Origin: Acrasis kona
Taxonomy: Eukaryota > Heterolobosea > Eutetramitea > Acrasida > Acrasidae
Length of the DNA: 64,000 nucleotides
Direction of reading: 5' to 3'
Assembly (NCBI GenBank): GCA_026419775.2
Contig: JAOPGA020001209.1
Coordinates: forward strand, 22,126-86,125
Below, one piece after another: positions 11,301-22,048 of the stretch (positions are counted from its first letter, which is position 1; each line of letters begins with the position of its first letter). The translations under genes and the position numbers were made by a program. The notes under the pieces were generated by a model, which had not been told where the DNA came from, ran no database searches, and was given only the letters and a program-made list of their open reading frames with translations.

Positions 11301-11769
11301 TAAAAGCGATCCACTCTCCATCAATCTATGAAATGAGTTAAAAAGATGGACAAAGCAACAAAAGAACGTACTCCATGATGATGTATAATTTTGTTTTTGA
11401 TTGCTTGTGGTCAATGTACTTGACGATGCGATCATGGTTTAGTTTTTTCAAAAGATTGATTTCTCCCTTTATATGATATTAGCAGGTGGTAATGCACGTG
11501 AGAGCATACGTGAATGTTATCTATTTTTTCTTTATCACACTTTTTCAAAGATACTTGCTTAAGAGCGACAATTTCTCCTGTGTCCAAGCTTGTTCCTTTA
11601 TATACAGCACCAAAACCACCACGACCTAGTAGTTCTGATAAAATGTAGTTTCCAACCGTTCGCTTCTCCTTCTTTTTGTCATGATCCTTTGATTTTGACT
11701 TCTTTTTCTTCTTTTCGGTCCCTTCACTAAAAACATTAAATACGTTGAAGCACGCGCGACATACGTCAT
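8327..11769 (-). CDS. Cdc7/MAP3K-epsilon-type protein kinase with ARM repeats
   Basis: A Ser/Thr kinase of the septation-initiation family (S. pombe Cdc7, plant MAP3Ke1, Dictyostelium SepA), which acts in cytokinesis signalling. The N-terminal catalytic domain shows [32 protein letters not shown] and GTPYWMAPEI. After it come an acidic, low-complexity linker with a poly-Asn run and a repeated [12 protein letters not shown] segment, then armadillo-like helical repeats over the last 500 residues. Small introns of 35-45 nt split the kinase domain, while the last exon (10785 down to 8327) is long. The best start is an ATG at 11769 with a 5-nt exon (ATGAC) spliced onto TGAAGGG. No ATG is available in the second exon. 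It diverges from the BBS4 gene. Confidence 0.85.
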
Positions 11770-12210
11770 ATCTTGTATTCTCAACTAGACCGAAGTTGAC
11801 TTTAGGTTACAATCTGATTTGACAAGTTCACGTCAAGGGAAGTATGAACGTTTCAATAGTGCAAAGACCTCAATTAGACTTTGTTTGGGGCTTAATAAAT
11901 CGCGTTCAAACTGTATAGACAAAGTTGAAATCATATAGAAGTTGCACTTTAAAGAAAATTCTTTTTTTTTGATTTTTTTTCAAATTCAGACACTGTTCTG
12001 GTACACGATAATAATACATCTAAAAAATATTTATGTACTTTATTGATATTCATTGATAGGTTCTAATCTGATCTTTACTTGAACCTCAGGATTTCTTAAC
12101 TTATGCATCCAATTTTCTTACCATGTAGATTTGTATTATCTCGGACGTCCTAATATTGTCCAGGAGTTCATATTTACAACATTGGGTTTACTGCAAAGCG
12201 GCAAACACTC
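11770..12210. other. Intergenic promoter region between divergent kinase and BBS4 genes
   Basis: This 441-bp spacer separates the start codons of two divergent genes and presumably holds both promoters and 5' UTRs. It is AT-rich with T runs near 11961-11981. No ORF, RNA gene or clear repeat was seen. Confidence 0.5.
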
Positions 12211-13596
12211 ATGTCCACAATGGTCTCTATTGGGAAATTTGATTATTTGAATGAGCCACAATCAGATACATTTAATCCTAAGATTGAGTCTGATAAAGAA
12301 AAAAGGAATTGGATGATACATATGTTATACATTAGACACGACTATGTAGAGTGTCTAAAGGTGATAGAGGAGCAATTACAGTCTTGCCAAGGATTATGTG
12401 AATACGCAATTTATGTAAAAGCTTTGATCTTGAGACAAAAAGGAAAGATTCAAGACAGCTTATCATTATTCCAAGCTACCGTGATGCTAAACTCAAACAA
12501 TCCTGCCAACCTAAAACAAGTTGGGAGAAGCTATTTCCTTTTAGGAAGAGTGAGCGAAGCCATAGAATGTTTTGACGAGGCACAAAAACTTTCTCCTGAG
12601 GATTGGGTATGATTAATTCTTACATTCTTTTTATTATGTTTAGGAAATTTGGTTCAATAAAGGTCTATGCTTTGGGAGCGCGAAACAATATGACGTTGCA
12701 GAAGATTGCTTAATTCGTTCCAATTCTATACAACGACACGATGCCACATACATTGAACTTGGTAAAATTTACATTCAACAGGAGAAGTTTAGAGAAGCTA
12801 TCGACATTTATATTGAGGCCCTAGAGTAAGTTCAAAACGAGCTTGTATTATTAATGATTAGCTATTCTCCTGAGAATTCAGAATTATTAACAACAGTTGG
12901 TCTACTCTACCTCAGAGTTGGAGACAACTTTAAGGCTTTTGAATATCTTGGTAACTCTCTCACTCACGATCCTAAAAACCCAAAAGTAAGTCTTTTTAGA
13001 TACCACCTGACTTAATCATTCAGACAATTTTGGCAACAGGAAGTATAATTCAGGATCATAGCGAAAACGATGTAGCATTAAGCAAATACCGCATTGCAGC
13101 TGTACATACGCCTAATTCTGCTCAACTTTGGAATAACATTGGTATGTGTTTTTTTGGTAAAGTAAATTATGTGGCCGCTATTGCTTGTTTAAAGAGGGCG
13201 CTGTACTTAGCTCCATTTGAATGGATTATAGCTTATAATTTGGGATTAGTCCATTTAAATACTGGTCAATATGCATCTGCTTTCCATTATTTCAGTGCTT
13301 CTATCAATTTAAAACCGGATTTTGCAAGCTCATACATGTACCTAGCAATTACATTAAGTAGGTTAGATGACTTTGATAATGCTTGTACCGCGTATGAAAA
13401 AGCAATTGAGATGGAGAGCGACCACATGTTTGAATTAAATTATGCTATTACTCTTTACAACCATGACGACTTTGACTCGGCTAGACATCATTTGTTGCAG
13501 TTTGAAAGATTATTTTCAGAGTTGGACGAAGAGGAAAGAGAAGCCGAACAGAATGTGTTAGAGACAAGACAGAGATTATCTGCTGCTTTAGCTTAG
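12211..13596 (+). CDS. BBS4: BBS4-like TPR protein of the BBSome
   Basis: BBS4 is a subunit of the BBSome coat that moves membrane proteins into and out of cilia. Four exons (12211-12606, 12644-12825, 12862-12985, 13024-13596) join in frame to give about 424 aa, with introns of 36-38 nt. The product is nearly all tetratricopeptide repeats. The C-terminal half has the hallmark order [35 protein letters not shown] and [12 protein letters not shown], which closely matches animal BBS4. It is shorter than the human protein (519 aa), mainly at the C-terminus. Its presence implies that the organism builds cilia or flagella. Confidence 0.9.
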
Positions 13597-13884
13597 ACTC
13601 TAAAATAAAATTGAACTTGTATCAATTTCAAAGCACAACAAATATAATTCAATTTTAAATCAAATGTAGTCCATCTCTTGAAAGCACAAACGGTGTTGAT
13701 GGTCATACATTCGCGGAGAATTAGACACTGTTATCCGCTGAATGTGAAGATAAACTAACAGCATAGTACAAAAACAGAAATATTGTACTCAGTTTGATAT
13801 TGAATGGTTTGTTTCTTCTATAATATGTCATGTCGCCATAACAATATATTTATACGTGATTGTGAAGTTGAAAATAAAGTACAT

Positions 13885-13955
13885 TCAGCACTAGTATAGT
13901 GGTAGAATACAAGACTGTCACTCTTGTGACCGGGGTTCGATTCCCCGGTGCTGAG
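13885..13955 (+). tRNA. tRNA-Asp (GTC)
   Basis: A cloverleaf can be folded: acceptor TCAGCAC pairs with GTGCTGA, the anticodon stem CAAGA/TCTTG holds loop CTGTCAC with anticodon GTC, and the T arm is CGGGG-TTCGATT-CCCCG. The D arm (GTAT...ATAC around AGTGGTAG) carries the A and B box sequences. The discriminator is G and CCA is not encoded. Position 26 is ambiguous, as the D and anticodon stems abut. A T run right after the gene (about 13957) suits RNA polymerase III termination. No intron is present. Confidence 0.92.
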
Positions 13956-14042
13956 CTTTTTATTATTTAGTTATTTTTAGATGAAAAACTCGCAATACTA
14001 GTTTCCATTAAACAAGTGTTTATTTTACTGTACATATATTTT

Positions 14043-15932
14043 TTATACACAAGAGATCTCCTCATTCTCAGGATGTGCCTCTAAAATATCCTTGACTGTT
14101 GTCCCCTCTACAACAGGTTCTTCTTCTGATGGATTTGTTTTTTCAACATTATCAGCTTCAGCTTGTGCGTCAGACTGAGCCTCGTTTGGTTTAGACATGT
14201 CAGCAACGCTTCTTCCTCTTGTCTCAAAGACGAAGAATATCGTGAATATAAGTCCAATAAGCAAAACTACGGCATATGGAATAAAGACATATTGCCTCAA
14301 ACTTGATTGTAGGGAGGGGAAACTGACCTGAACTACAAAATTACACAACCAGTTGACTGCAATGCAAATACCCATCAACATTGGTTTAACATCAGCAGGG
14401 AACATTTCTGCGGCAACAATCCATGGAATAGGACCTAAAGAGGCTGCAAATCCAATAACGAAACCAATCACACCAATCACGGATACGATACCCAAAGGCT
14501 TTGGCGAGTAGTCCAGGAAGATGAAGCAAAAGACAAGGAGTACAAAAAAGAACAGGCAGATGGACTCTCCAATAATAAGAATGGTCTTTCTCCCAACTCT
14601 GTCAATTACAGGCACTACGGCTATGGTTGCAATTACATTAATCAAAGCTACAATTGCGGAGCATATGGTGGCAACGTTACCAAGGCCGGCAGATACAAAG
14701 AATGATGTTGAATACGAGAATACTACGTTAACACCACAAAGTTGTTGTATCATTTGAAGACCAATCGCCACAATGAAGGGGCGAATAAGATTCTTTCTGA
14801 ACATGGCTCTGAACCTTTGAAGACGGGTTGTTTGGATAGCATTTGCGTCTACGTCCTTTGCGGCAACTCCCTCCTTCTCCTTCAATTGGAGCAACTCCTC
14901 CTTGACATCATTACTTCGACGAAGTCTTTGCAAACTTCTCTCGGCCATGTCTTCATTCTTGCGTTTGAACAAGTACCATTTAGGTGACTCTGGGCAGAAG
15001 GGTAATAGACACATTTGAATGATTGGTGCAATGAATAGCCATCCAAACAAGACTCTCCATCCGACCGGACGTGTACTTAATCCGATGCTCATGCATGCTG
15101 ATACTAAGATACCAACAGTGGCGGCCAATTGAGGAAACACACCAACCGAACCAATGAGTCTAATAGGACACATTTCTGCAAAGTACATGGGAACCACAAT
15201 TGTTGTAATTCCTGATGCTATACCAGCAAATAAACGTCCAAATATAATAACATAGAATTCACTGAAGCAGCTCATTAAAAAGTAGGCAATCATGAAAAAA
15301 ATGTTATTAATCCAGAGGAATTGTCTCCTTCCAATCAAATCTGCAAAGAATCCTCCAGAAAGTCCTCCTATTAGGCCACCAATGGTGAAGAGTGCGACCA
15401 TGACAGCCCACTCAACATCGTTCATGGGAATGCACTCCTTCATGAATCCTGGATATGAGGCTGGAACAGCTACTGGATGCTCTGTGATTGGGTTTCCATC
15501 CGCGTCGGTCCAATCTCCACACTGAACAGCAGACCGGGGTGAGTTGATGACCGAGCTTAAATATCCGTTTTGTAACGCCGACAAACAGAAAATAAGGCAG
15601 ACAAACACCACAGTTATGTTCCATCCTTGGTTTGGCAGGGCTGGTTCCTTCTCTACTGAGGATGATTCTTCAGGAAGTGGGTCCTTAGGGTCCTGGTCAG
15701 GCTGGCCTGGTTCTGTTGACTTTTCGTTAGACAGATCGTCACTGCAGCGAGCATCATCCAGGCCTTCTTGCACAACAGCAGGTTCAGGTGAACTGTTTGT
15801 GTCGTTTATGCTTAGTCTCTCTGATGTTGGTACGCTTAGTGAGCTCGCAGGAGTAACCTCCTCCTCATCCAAGTCTAGAGGAATTGGATACATTGTCTCT
15901 TGTGTTACTTGTTTAGCATCTTCTATTGTCAT
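14043..15932 (-). CDS. MFS sugar transporter
   Basis: A 12-helix major facilitator of the sugar porter family, probably importing hexoses. Family signatures are visible: GRRQFLWINN after helix 2, GRLFAGIASG, PESPKWYLFKR before the central loop, DRVGRKTILI, and FETRGRS after the last helix. The 629-aa product has an acidic, Ser/Pro-rich cytosolic N-terminus of about 100 residues and an acidic C-terminal tail of about 60, both longer than typical and possibly regulatory. A single exon encodes it. The substrate cannot be told from sequence. Confidence 0.88.
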   Translation of the reverse strand: MTIEDAKQVTQETMYPIPLDLDEEEVTPASSLSVPTSERLSINDTNSSPEPAVVQEGLDDARCSDDLSNEKSTEPGQPDQDPKDPLPEESSSVEKEPALPNQGWNITVVFVCLIFCLSALQNGYLSSVINSPRSAVQCGDWTDADGNPITEHPVAVPASYPGFMKECIPMNDVEWAVMVALFTIGGLIGGLSGGFFADLIGRRQFLWINNIFFMIAYFLMSCFSEFYVIIFGRLFAGIASGITTIVVPMYFAEMCPIRLIGSVGVFPQLAATVGILVSACMSIGLSTRPVGWRVLFGWLFIAPIIQMCLLPFCPESPKWYLFKRKNEDMAERSLQRLRRSNDVKEELLQLKEKEGVAAKDVDANAIQTTRLQRFRAMFRKNLIRPFIVAIGLQMIQQLCGVNVVFSYSTSFFVSAGLGNVATICSAIVALINVIATIAVVPVIDRVGRKTILIIGESICLFFFVLLVFCFIFLDYSPKPLGIVSVIGVIGFVIGFAASLGPIPWIVAAEMFPADVKPMLMGICIAVNWLCNFVVQVSFPSLQSSLRQYVFIPYAVVLLIGLIFTIFFVFETRGRSVADMSKPNEAQSDAQAEADNVEKTNPSEEEPVVEGTTVKDILEAHPENEEISCV

Positions 15933-17149
15933 TGTTGTTTTTTATTTGAATGTTGCGGCATATAGTATTGATAACTGCTTTTAAGACTGTCGCGGGCTAA
16001 AATATTGATTGCGATTGGAAGGGAAGTAGGATTATTATCAAAAAATCTATTAATTGTTATTCCAGCCCGTCCCGCAAAATTGCGAATGTTCAATTGTCTT
16101 GTAATAGACAATGGGTTAACTAAAGCAGAATCATTATACTTGATAAAGGAATCGGGATAGGGTTACCCGTAGTTAAAAAAATTGTTTTGATCTCGCCCTT
16201 ACCGAAGAGAGGTTATTCTCCACAACGCACCACGGCGCATTAATTTTTGATTTGCTACGATCGCAAGGAAATCGAAACCATCTATCGGGCTATAGAATGC
16301 AAATCAGAATATCGTTATCTGATCAATATACTGAACTCCGATCTGATTTTGCTCATGAGGAAATATCCTACAACTCATAAGAGCCAAATCTTCTTTAAAA
16401 GCTTTCTCAGATTTCAGTACTCATGCCCTTTGCGAAGGCACTGAAATGGGAAGGTTCTAAGGTTCCAACTAAAATAAAACCAAGATTGACCAAAGGAAAA
16501 GTCGTAAGTAGTGTCAAGTCAATAAGAAAATCGCCACTTCGGACAAATTTGATCACAAAATCCCGGTAAACCCATAGGCCAAGTATTACACTTGTGGACG
16601 TGACCGAGTGAATACAATGTTTTATAATAAATTAAACAAATTTACTTATCATTGAATGTATCAGGTCGCCAAATATTGAGTGATTTGTATGATTCTGCTT
16701 TCTTGCACCTAGGTTCGGCAACTACTACCCGTCACCAATTTAATTACTTATTCTTTTGTTGCAGTTATCGTTTCACGTTAATGTTCTCAAAATCTTACTC
16801 TGTTCTAACCTTCTGATGACTTCCACTTTTCACCTGGTCTATTATAAGGATTATGCATTTAATGTGGTGTTCCAAAGTTTTGGTTTCACAACCATTATTA
16901 AACTCTACAAAGTGGATCTTGTTGAGATTTCTTCTTTGCTGGTTTGTTATTCATTTTTTTATATCAAATCTACATAACATAACATAGTAAGCGGATCAAT
17001 ACAACCCTAGATGAATCTGAATATTCATCGAGTTGTTCTTTGCGTTGTGTTGATCAAAATTGTTACATAACTTCAGCAGTAATCTTGAACCTAACAGTGG
17101 GATATCAGTCAACTATAAAATTTTCCGGAAAACAGCTGTTAACACAACT
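15933..17149. other. Long intergenic region, no confident gene
   Basis: This 1.2-kb spacer separates the divergent transporter and TOPLESS-like genes. Short frames occur (16247-16444, and 16423-16569 encoding a Lys-rich 48-aa peptide), but none shows a recognisable family or clear splice signals. A small dyad lies around 16306-16328. I see no tRNA or known RNA. The length is unusual for this compact genome, so an undetected RNA gene or decayed gene is possible. Confidence 0.4.
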
Positions 17150-19639
17150 ATGTCCCAAGTACCACCAGTTGTTCTCTCTATTGATGAGATTTTTAAAGAC
17201 GAAAAATTTGAGAGTAGTATTAAAGGGTTGTTCTACCATTATCTATTAAAGAAAGGCTTGAGCAACAGTTTACATACGTTAGTTGCCATTTAATCACTTT
17301 TTCACATCCTTTTAGCTTCGAAGCAGAGTCGAAACTTTACTTCTCCAAGGAGCATTTTTTGGATCTGATAAAAGCGAGTAGTTACGACAAAGCAAGATCG
17401 TACATTCAAAACTTTATACCACAGTCCGATGACGCCGTGTTTGTGCTGTACAAGTTAGAATTTATTCATTCACTTGTCAAGAAGGAAAAAACGACCGCGT
17501 TCACAATCCTCAACGACTTTATTGTCCCCATAACAAAACCGAAAAAAGAAGGCAAAAAAGTTTTCCGACTCTTGGCAGATATTCTTTCCACTGATGACAT
17601 TTGGTCTCATGAATACTTGTCCTCTACTGGCAGCTGGGAAAAATACTTGGTTACTGACATTACACTACTAGATAGTTATTTAAGCAATCATGATGAACTA
17701 AAAGAGATAATCAAGGCACCAGCAACAGTAAGTTTTTTGCGAACATTTTTTTTTGTGATGATCATTTTAGCCAAACCTCAAGTACATTGTGCAAAAGTTT
17801 GGCGAGACTGTCGCTCCACCAAGCGCAGCTGGTGTTCAAAATGTCCAAATGGATGCTGATGATGAAGACGACAACGATGAAGATGGTGATCTAATGAATT
17901 GGTTAAAGCCTGCCGCAGTAAGATTTAATTTTACTATTTATTAAAATTATCAGCTGGGAGGAAAAAGACACAGAAGTCTTGGGACCGATAACGCAGATTC
18001 CAAATTAGAGGATCCAGCCCCCAAAAGACCCAAAACATCCACACCCACACCAACCGCACACAAAACAACAAATGGATCCGCGACTACAACTGTCCCTCCA
18101 CCAGCACAAGCACCACCCGCCGCCGCACCACCAGCACAAGCACCACCTGTCCCTCAACCACAACAACCAACTCCACAAAAAACCACTCAACCACCAGTCA
18201 CTCAACAACCAACAACACAACAACAACCAACTCCACAAAAATCAGCTCCACCACAACAACAATCAGTTCCCACTCCAAAACCAGTCACATCACAACCAGT
18301 CACAGTCAAACAACCACCAGTAGAAAAGAAACCTGAAGCACCTGCACCAGCCGCACCAATCACTCCGAGCACACAATCAGCAGGTCAATCCACTCCACAA
18401 CGCATGAACGTAGCACCCATCCATGCCGATCTTCCAGTATCCATGGTCTACCAAGGAACCACCAATCAAAATGAAGCCATCACCCGATTGAATTATTCAC
18501 ATGGAGCAGGATTAATCACTTTCATCACATCAGCCAACGAATTAAAATGCCATCAATGGTTCGATCCACGATCTACAACAGATAGCAAAATTGATTCCAA
18601 TCCACCACAAGAAATCATGGTCGAGGTAGAGACCCCCATGCCATCCAACAACAACAACCACTACAGAGCATTCTGCGTGATCAACAAGAACGATTCCTTC
18701 TTCTTATTAGGAGGCGGCAGCAATCTCGTAAGGATCTTGACCCTCAAGTTGACTTCGAAAAATCCCCGTCCAAAATCAACATCAGCATCGGCACTTCAAG
18801 GAAATTCATTAACCTCCAACAAGATATTGAGGGAAATTAGCAAAATCAACATTCCACATGCGAAAGAAAATCAACAAACATCAATTTCAGAAGTCACCGC
18901 TGCTGCATTCTGTCCAGAAGATAACAATTATTACATTTTGGGATACAAGGATGGATACGTGATGGTCACGAAATATGGTTCGAACAGCGGAGAGGAATGT
19001 GCATTCAACGTGGTGCAATCTCCAGTTCAACAATTGGCCGTTTCTCCCACCAACTCTGCTGTTCAGGGAACGACGTCATTGTTGATCGCCGTCATGTACG
19101 CCAACGGATCCATCAGCGTCATCGAGTTGCTTGATTATTCCGACAAACCAACCCAACCATCCTCCACCGGAAAGAGATTTGTTGGAAAGATTATCGACAC
19201 CAGCGCTTACAATAACGGACCGTTAGTGAAAGCAAACATCATCAACAGTCAAGTGCCCAATGTGATTGAAATCAGACCGAACGAAAATAATCATCTTGCC
19301 ATCAAATTGAGTCATTATGTGATTTTGTATGACATTGCCGCCAAGACGGTTGATAAGTATAGCGTAACCGGTGCCACTGCCATGTGCTTCTCGCACGATG
19401 GTAGATCTGTGTTGATTGCCACTCTGGATAACACCATTCATTGCGTTCCAATCAACGTGGGTCATTACACTTTTGTGAATGATCCAACTAAGGTGCGTGT
19501 CACGAGGCTGACTAAAGCAAATGCTTCAGGAGGACCTTCTCAAGATTATCCGAGTTGCATAAACAGAAATCCAAAAGTAGTCAACCAATACTGCATAGGA
19601 ATGTCAAAGGGAGGCTATTCGATTGTAATGATACAATAA
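17150..19639 (+). CDS. TOPLESS-like LisH-CTLH/WD40 corepressor
   Basis: Four exons (17150-17277, 17316-17727, 17771-17917, 17954-19639) give about 790 aa. Residues 1-175 resemble the LisH-CTLH oligomerisation domain of plant TOPLESS and related corepressors: short helices, HYLLKKGL, SFEAESKLYFSKEHF, then a C-terminal helix containing LKEIIKAP. An acidic patch, a basic RHRSL/KRPK segment and a 120-residue Pro/Gln/Thr-rich linker follow. The last 400 residues read as WD40-type beta-propeller repeats. TOPLESS proteins have about 1,100 aa with two propellers, so this one is shorter. The likely role is transcriptional repression through recruited histone deacetylases; this is inferred from the family. 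Its stop lies 8 bp from that of the next gene. Confidence 0.68.
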
Positions 19640-19647
19640 AAATATTT

Positions 19648-20850
19648 TTATTCATCTTCTTGGACACCTTTCAAAAACAATAATCTTTCCTTAAATATTT
19701 GCTTGTATTCCTCATCAATGTCATCTAGTTCGTCAATGTCTTGTACGGTAAAATCTTTTGCTATTTGTTTGTCCCTCTTAATGTCGCTGAATACTCTTTT
19801 CCTCTCTTCTCTTGAAATCTCGTTTTTCAAGTAGTGTATGGCTAGATTTACATCTCCGGAACAAATGTATAGACCGTGGACAGCAACGTTTAAGGAACAA
19901 TCTACATCTCGCTGTACCTTTCTGATTGCTTTTTGAGCGTGTGTGAAGTCGCTTTCGTCTTCTGCAATGGATGGTTGTTTCCTTTTTTTCTTTGCGGGAG
20001 GACTCTCGTCCGTTGATTCAATGTTCCTAATGATTTGATTTCCATTAGAATCAACATCAAGTTGAAGCTTATCTAGAATGTCGGTTAGTTGATCGTCCTC
20101 GCTGTCGTACAAATCAATCAATTTTCCATCCTTGTCAACGGGTCGTCCAAGTTCATCTCGCTCATAATCTGGTTCGGGTTTTCCCTCTTCCTTTCTCTTT
20201 TCTGCTTCTTTCCTATGGACTCTCTTGAGGTCCTGTCTGAGCTTTCTTTTTCTCAAAGCATTCAACCTATTTTTACAACGTAGAGGTGGGCGGTTCAACT
20301 GAAGGGAGAGTTCATCGTATAGATTACAGTTTTCGTTATCTCGATAATCGTTGTACAGGTCGACGAGTTTATTTGTTTCCTCAACTGTCCAGCGGTTTTT
20401 TGTCTTGGTCTTCTTTTTCTTTTTCCCTGATGTTGTAACTTGTTGCTCTTGACCTGGTTCAACGTCCTCATTGTCTTCTCCGCCTTCAGAATCTGCAACG
20501 TCAACTTCTGGTGCATCTTTAGAGCTCGAAGCCTCGGACCGCTGTGGTTGGGTTTCTTCTGTTTTTCTCTTCTTTTTGGGTTTTTCTTTTTCACCATCGT
20601 CGTCATTATGTTGGGCGTATGTACTTTTATCGTCATCATTGAGTTGGACTTGTTTAGGAGTTTTTCTTTTTTCCTCTTCGTCATTTTGTGGATTTGGAGT
20701 TTTCTTTCGTGCGTCGTTTGTATTTTTTTTCTGCGAGGTGGTTGATGGTGTCCTTCGTTGTTTATTTTCAGGGGTATTCAGGGGCGCCACCTGCGCAATT
20801 GGCGTATCATCATCAGAGTCCAAGACTTCCTTGGTTCTCTTTCTAGCCAT
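19648..20850 (-). CDS. Myb/SANT-like nuclear protein
   Basis: A 400-aa highly charged protein. Residues 1-130 are disordered, with acidic and basic patches and several NLS-like runs (KKKRK, KKKKKTKTK). Around residues 150-205 a Myb/SANT-like helix bundle can be read (RWTVEETNKLVDLYNDYR to RCKNRLNALRKRK). The C-terminal third includes a helical motif (LYICSGDVNLAIHYLKNE) that resembles small UBA-like or Rap1-type folds. It is probably a DNA- or chromatin-binding factor, but the specific identity is unknown. It is encoded by a single exon and is convergent with the TOPLESS-like gene. Confidence 0.55.
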   Translation of the reverse strand: MARKRTKEVLDSDDDTPIAQVAPLNTPENKQRRTPSTTSQKKNTNDARKKTPNPQNDEEEKRKTPKQVQLNDDDKSTYAQHNDDDGEKEKPKKKRKTEETQPQRSEASSSKDAPEVDVADSEGGEDNEDVEPGQEQQVTTSGKKKKKTKTKNRWTVEETNKLVDLYNDYRDNENCNLYDELSLQLNRPPLRCKNRLNALRKRKLRQDLKRVHRKEAEKRKEEGKPEPDYERDELGRPVDKDGKLIDLYDSEDDQLTDILDKLQLDVDSNGNQIIRNIESTDESPPAKKKRKQPSIAEDESDFTHAQKAIRKVQRDVDCSLNVAVHGLYICSGDVNLAIHYLKNEISREERKRVFSDIKRDKQIAKDFTVQDIDELDDIDEEYKQIFKERLLFLKGVQEDE

Positions 20851-21202
20851 GTTTTACAAAACAATCAACAGAAAGCAGCAGTAGTTTGACAGAAGGTACA
20901 AAGATTGATGACCATCAATGATAGAGACTACTTTATAAACGTCTAAATAAAGAAGACAAAGGAGTGAACCAAGAAGAAAAACAAGATTTTGATGATGAGT
21001 ACATCCTAAGGAGTGTATCCCACGTAGTTATCAAAAGAGAAAATAGGAGCGGTATTCACGACAATATAGCAACACTGTTGTTCATCTATATTATTTGAAT
21101 TGTAATATTTATAAACCAATCCAATCAGGGAAGTCAACCCTAAGAACCCAACGCATTGTGAAATTTTTGTGAAAAAAAGAAAAACATAGGACCTACGTCA
21201 AA
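20851..21202. other. Divergent promoter region upstream of uS7 gene
   Basis: This 350-bp spacer between divergent starts holds no confident gene. One frame (about 20910-21100) stays open for some 55 codons without an ATG (reading EEKQDFDDEYILRSVSHVV), which could be a decayed or spliced exon, but no partner was found. Confidence 0.35.
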
Positions 21203-21876
21203 ATGGCCGAGATCAAACTATTCGGGAAATGGTATGTATTATAATATATTATCAACACAGCATCTTCACCTCTTGTTGTTATTGTTGTGTTGATTTTTAA
21301 TGTACACAGATATTAATGTTGAATTTTAGGTCTTTCGAAGACGTTCGCGTAAACCAAATTGCATTGGCTGACTACATCGCCGTCAAGCCTCAACACGTTC
21401 AATACTTGCCACACAGCGCTGGTCGCTACAACGTCAAGCGTTTCAGAAAAACCAACTGCCCATTGGTTGAGCGTCTAGTAAACTCAATGATGTTCAGTGG
21501 AAGAAACAACGGTAAGAAAATCATGGCTGTCCGCATTGTCAAGCATGCTTTCGAAATCATCCACGTTTTAACCAAATTGAACCCAATTCAAGTTTTGGTC
21601 GATGCTGTCTGCAATGGTGGTCCACGTGAAGACGCCACCCGTATTGGTTCTGCTGGTACCGTAAGAAGACAAGCTGTTGATGTTTCCCCACTACGCAGAG
21701 TCAACACTGGTATCTACTTGATTACTTTGGGTGCTCGTGAGAGTTCATTCCGCTCCCTAAAGAGCATTGCTGAGTGCTTGGCTGACGAAATCATCAACTG
21801 TGCCAACGCATCCCCCAACTCATATGCCATGAAGAAGAAGGACGAAGTCGAACGTGTCGCCAAGGCCAATCGTTAA
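21203..21876 (+). CDS. RPS5: 40S ribosomal protein S5 (uS7)
   Basis: uS7 of the small ribosomal subunit, which binds the 3' major domain of 18S rRNA near the exit site. Exon 1 (21203-21231) encodes [11 protein letters not shown] 98-nt intron, long for this window, leads to exon 2 (21330-21876). The 191-aa product has the conserved blocks [28 protein letters not shown] and [14 protein letters not shown], and ends in VERVAKANR. The length fits the family. Codon use is rich in C-ending codons, as expected for high expression. Confidence 0.96.
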
Positions 21877-22048
21877 ACAGATAAAACTCAATTACATAAA
21901 AAATATCTTTATTTTAATGCTCGTGTTGGTGTTTGTTATGATGAAAATGGTTCTAATATATAACAAGAAACATGAAAACCCACCTGATTACACACTTACC
22001 GTGAGACTTTATTCCGATGCAACACAACAATAACCTGCATTTATGTGG

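Noticed and set aside
16200-16600. Possible spliceosomal or other small RNA gene
   Set aside because: I could not match it to U6, U2, 5S or other RNA cores that I know; it is left as unannotated spacer.
18005-18323. Trp/Cys-rich minus frame and His/Gln-rich plus frame
   Set aside because: Both are alternate-frame shadows of the Pro/Gln/Thr linker in the TOPLESS-like gene.
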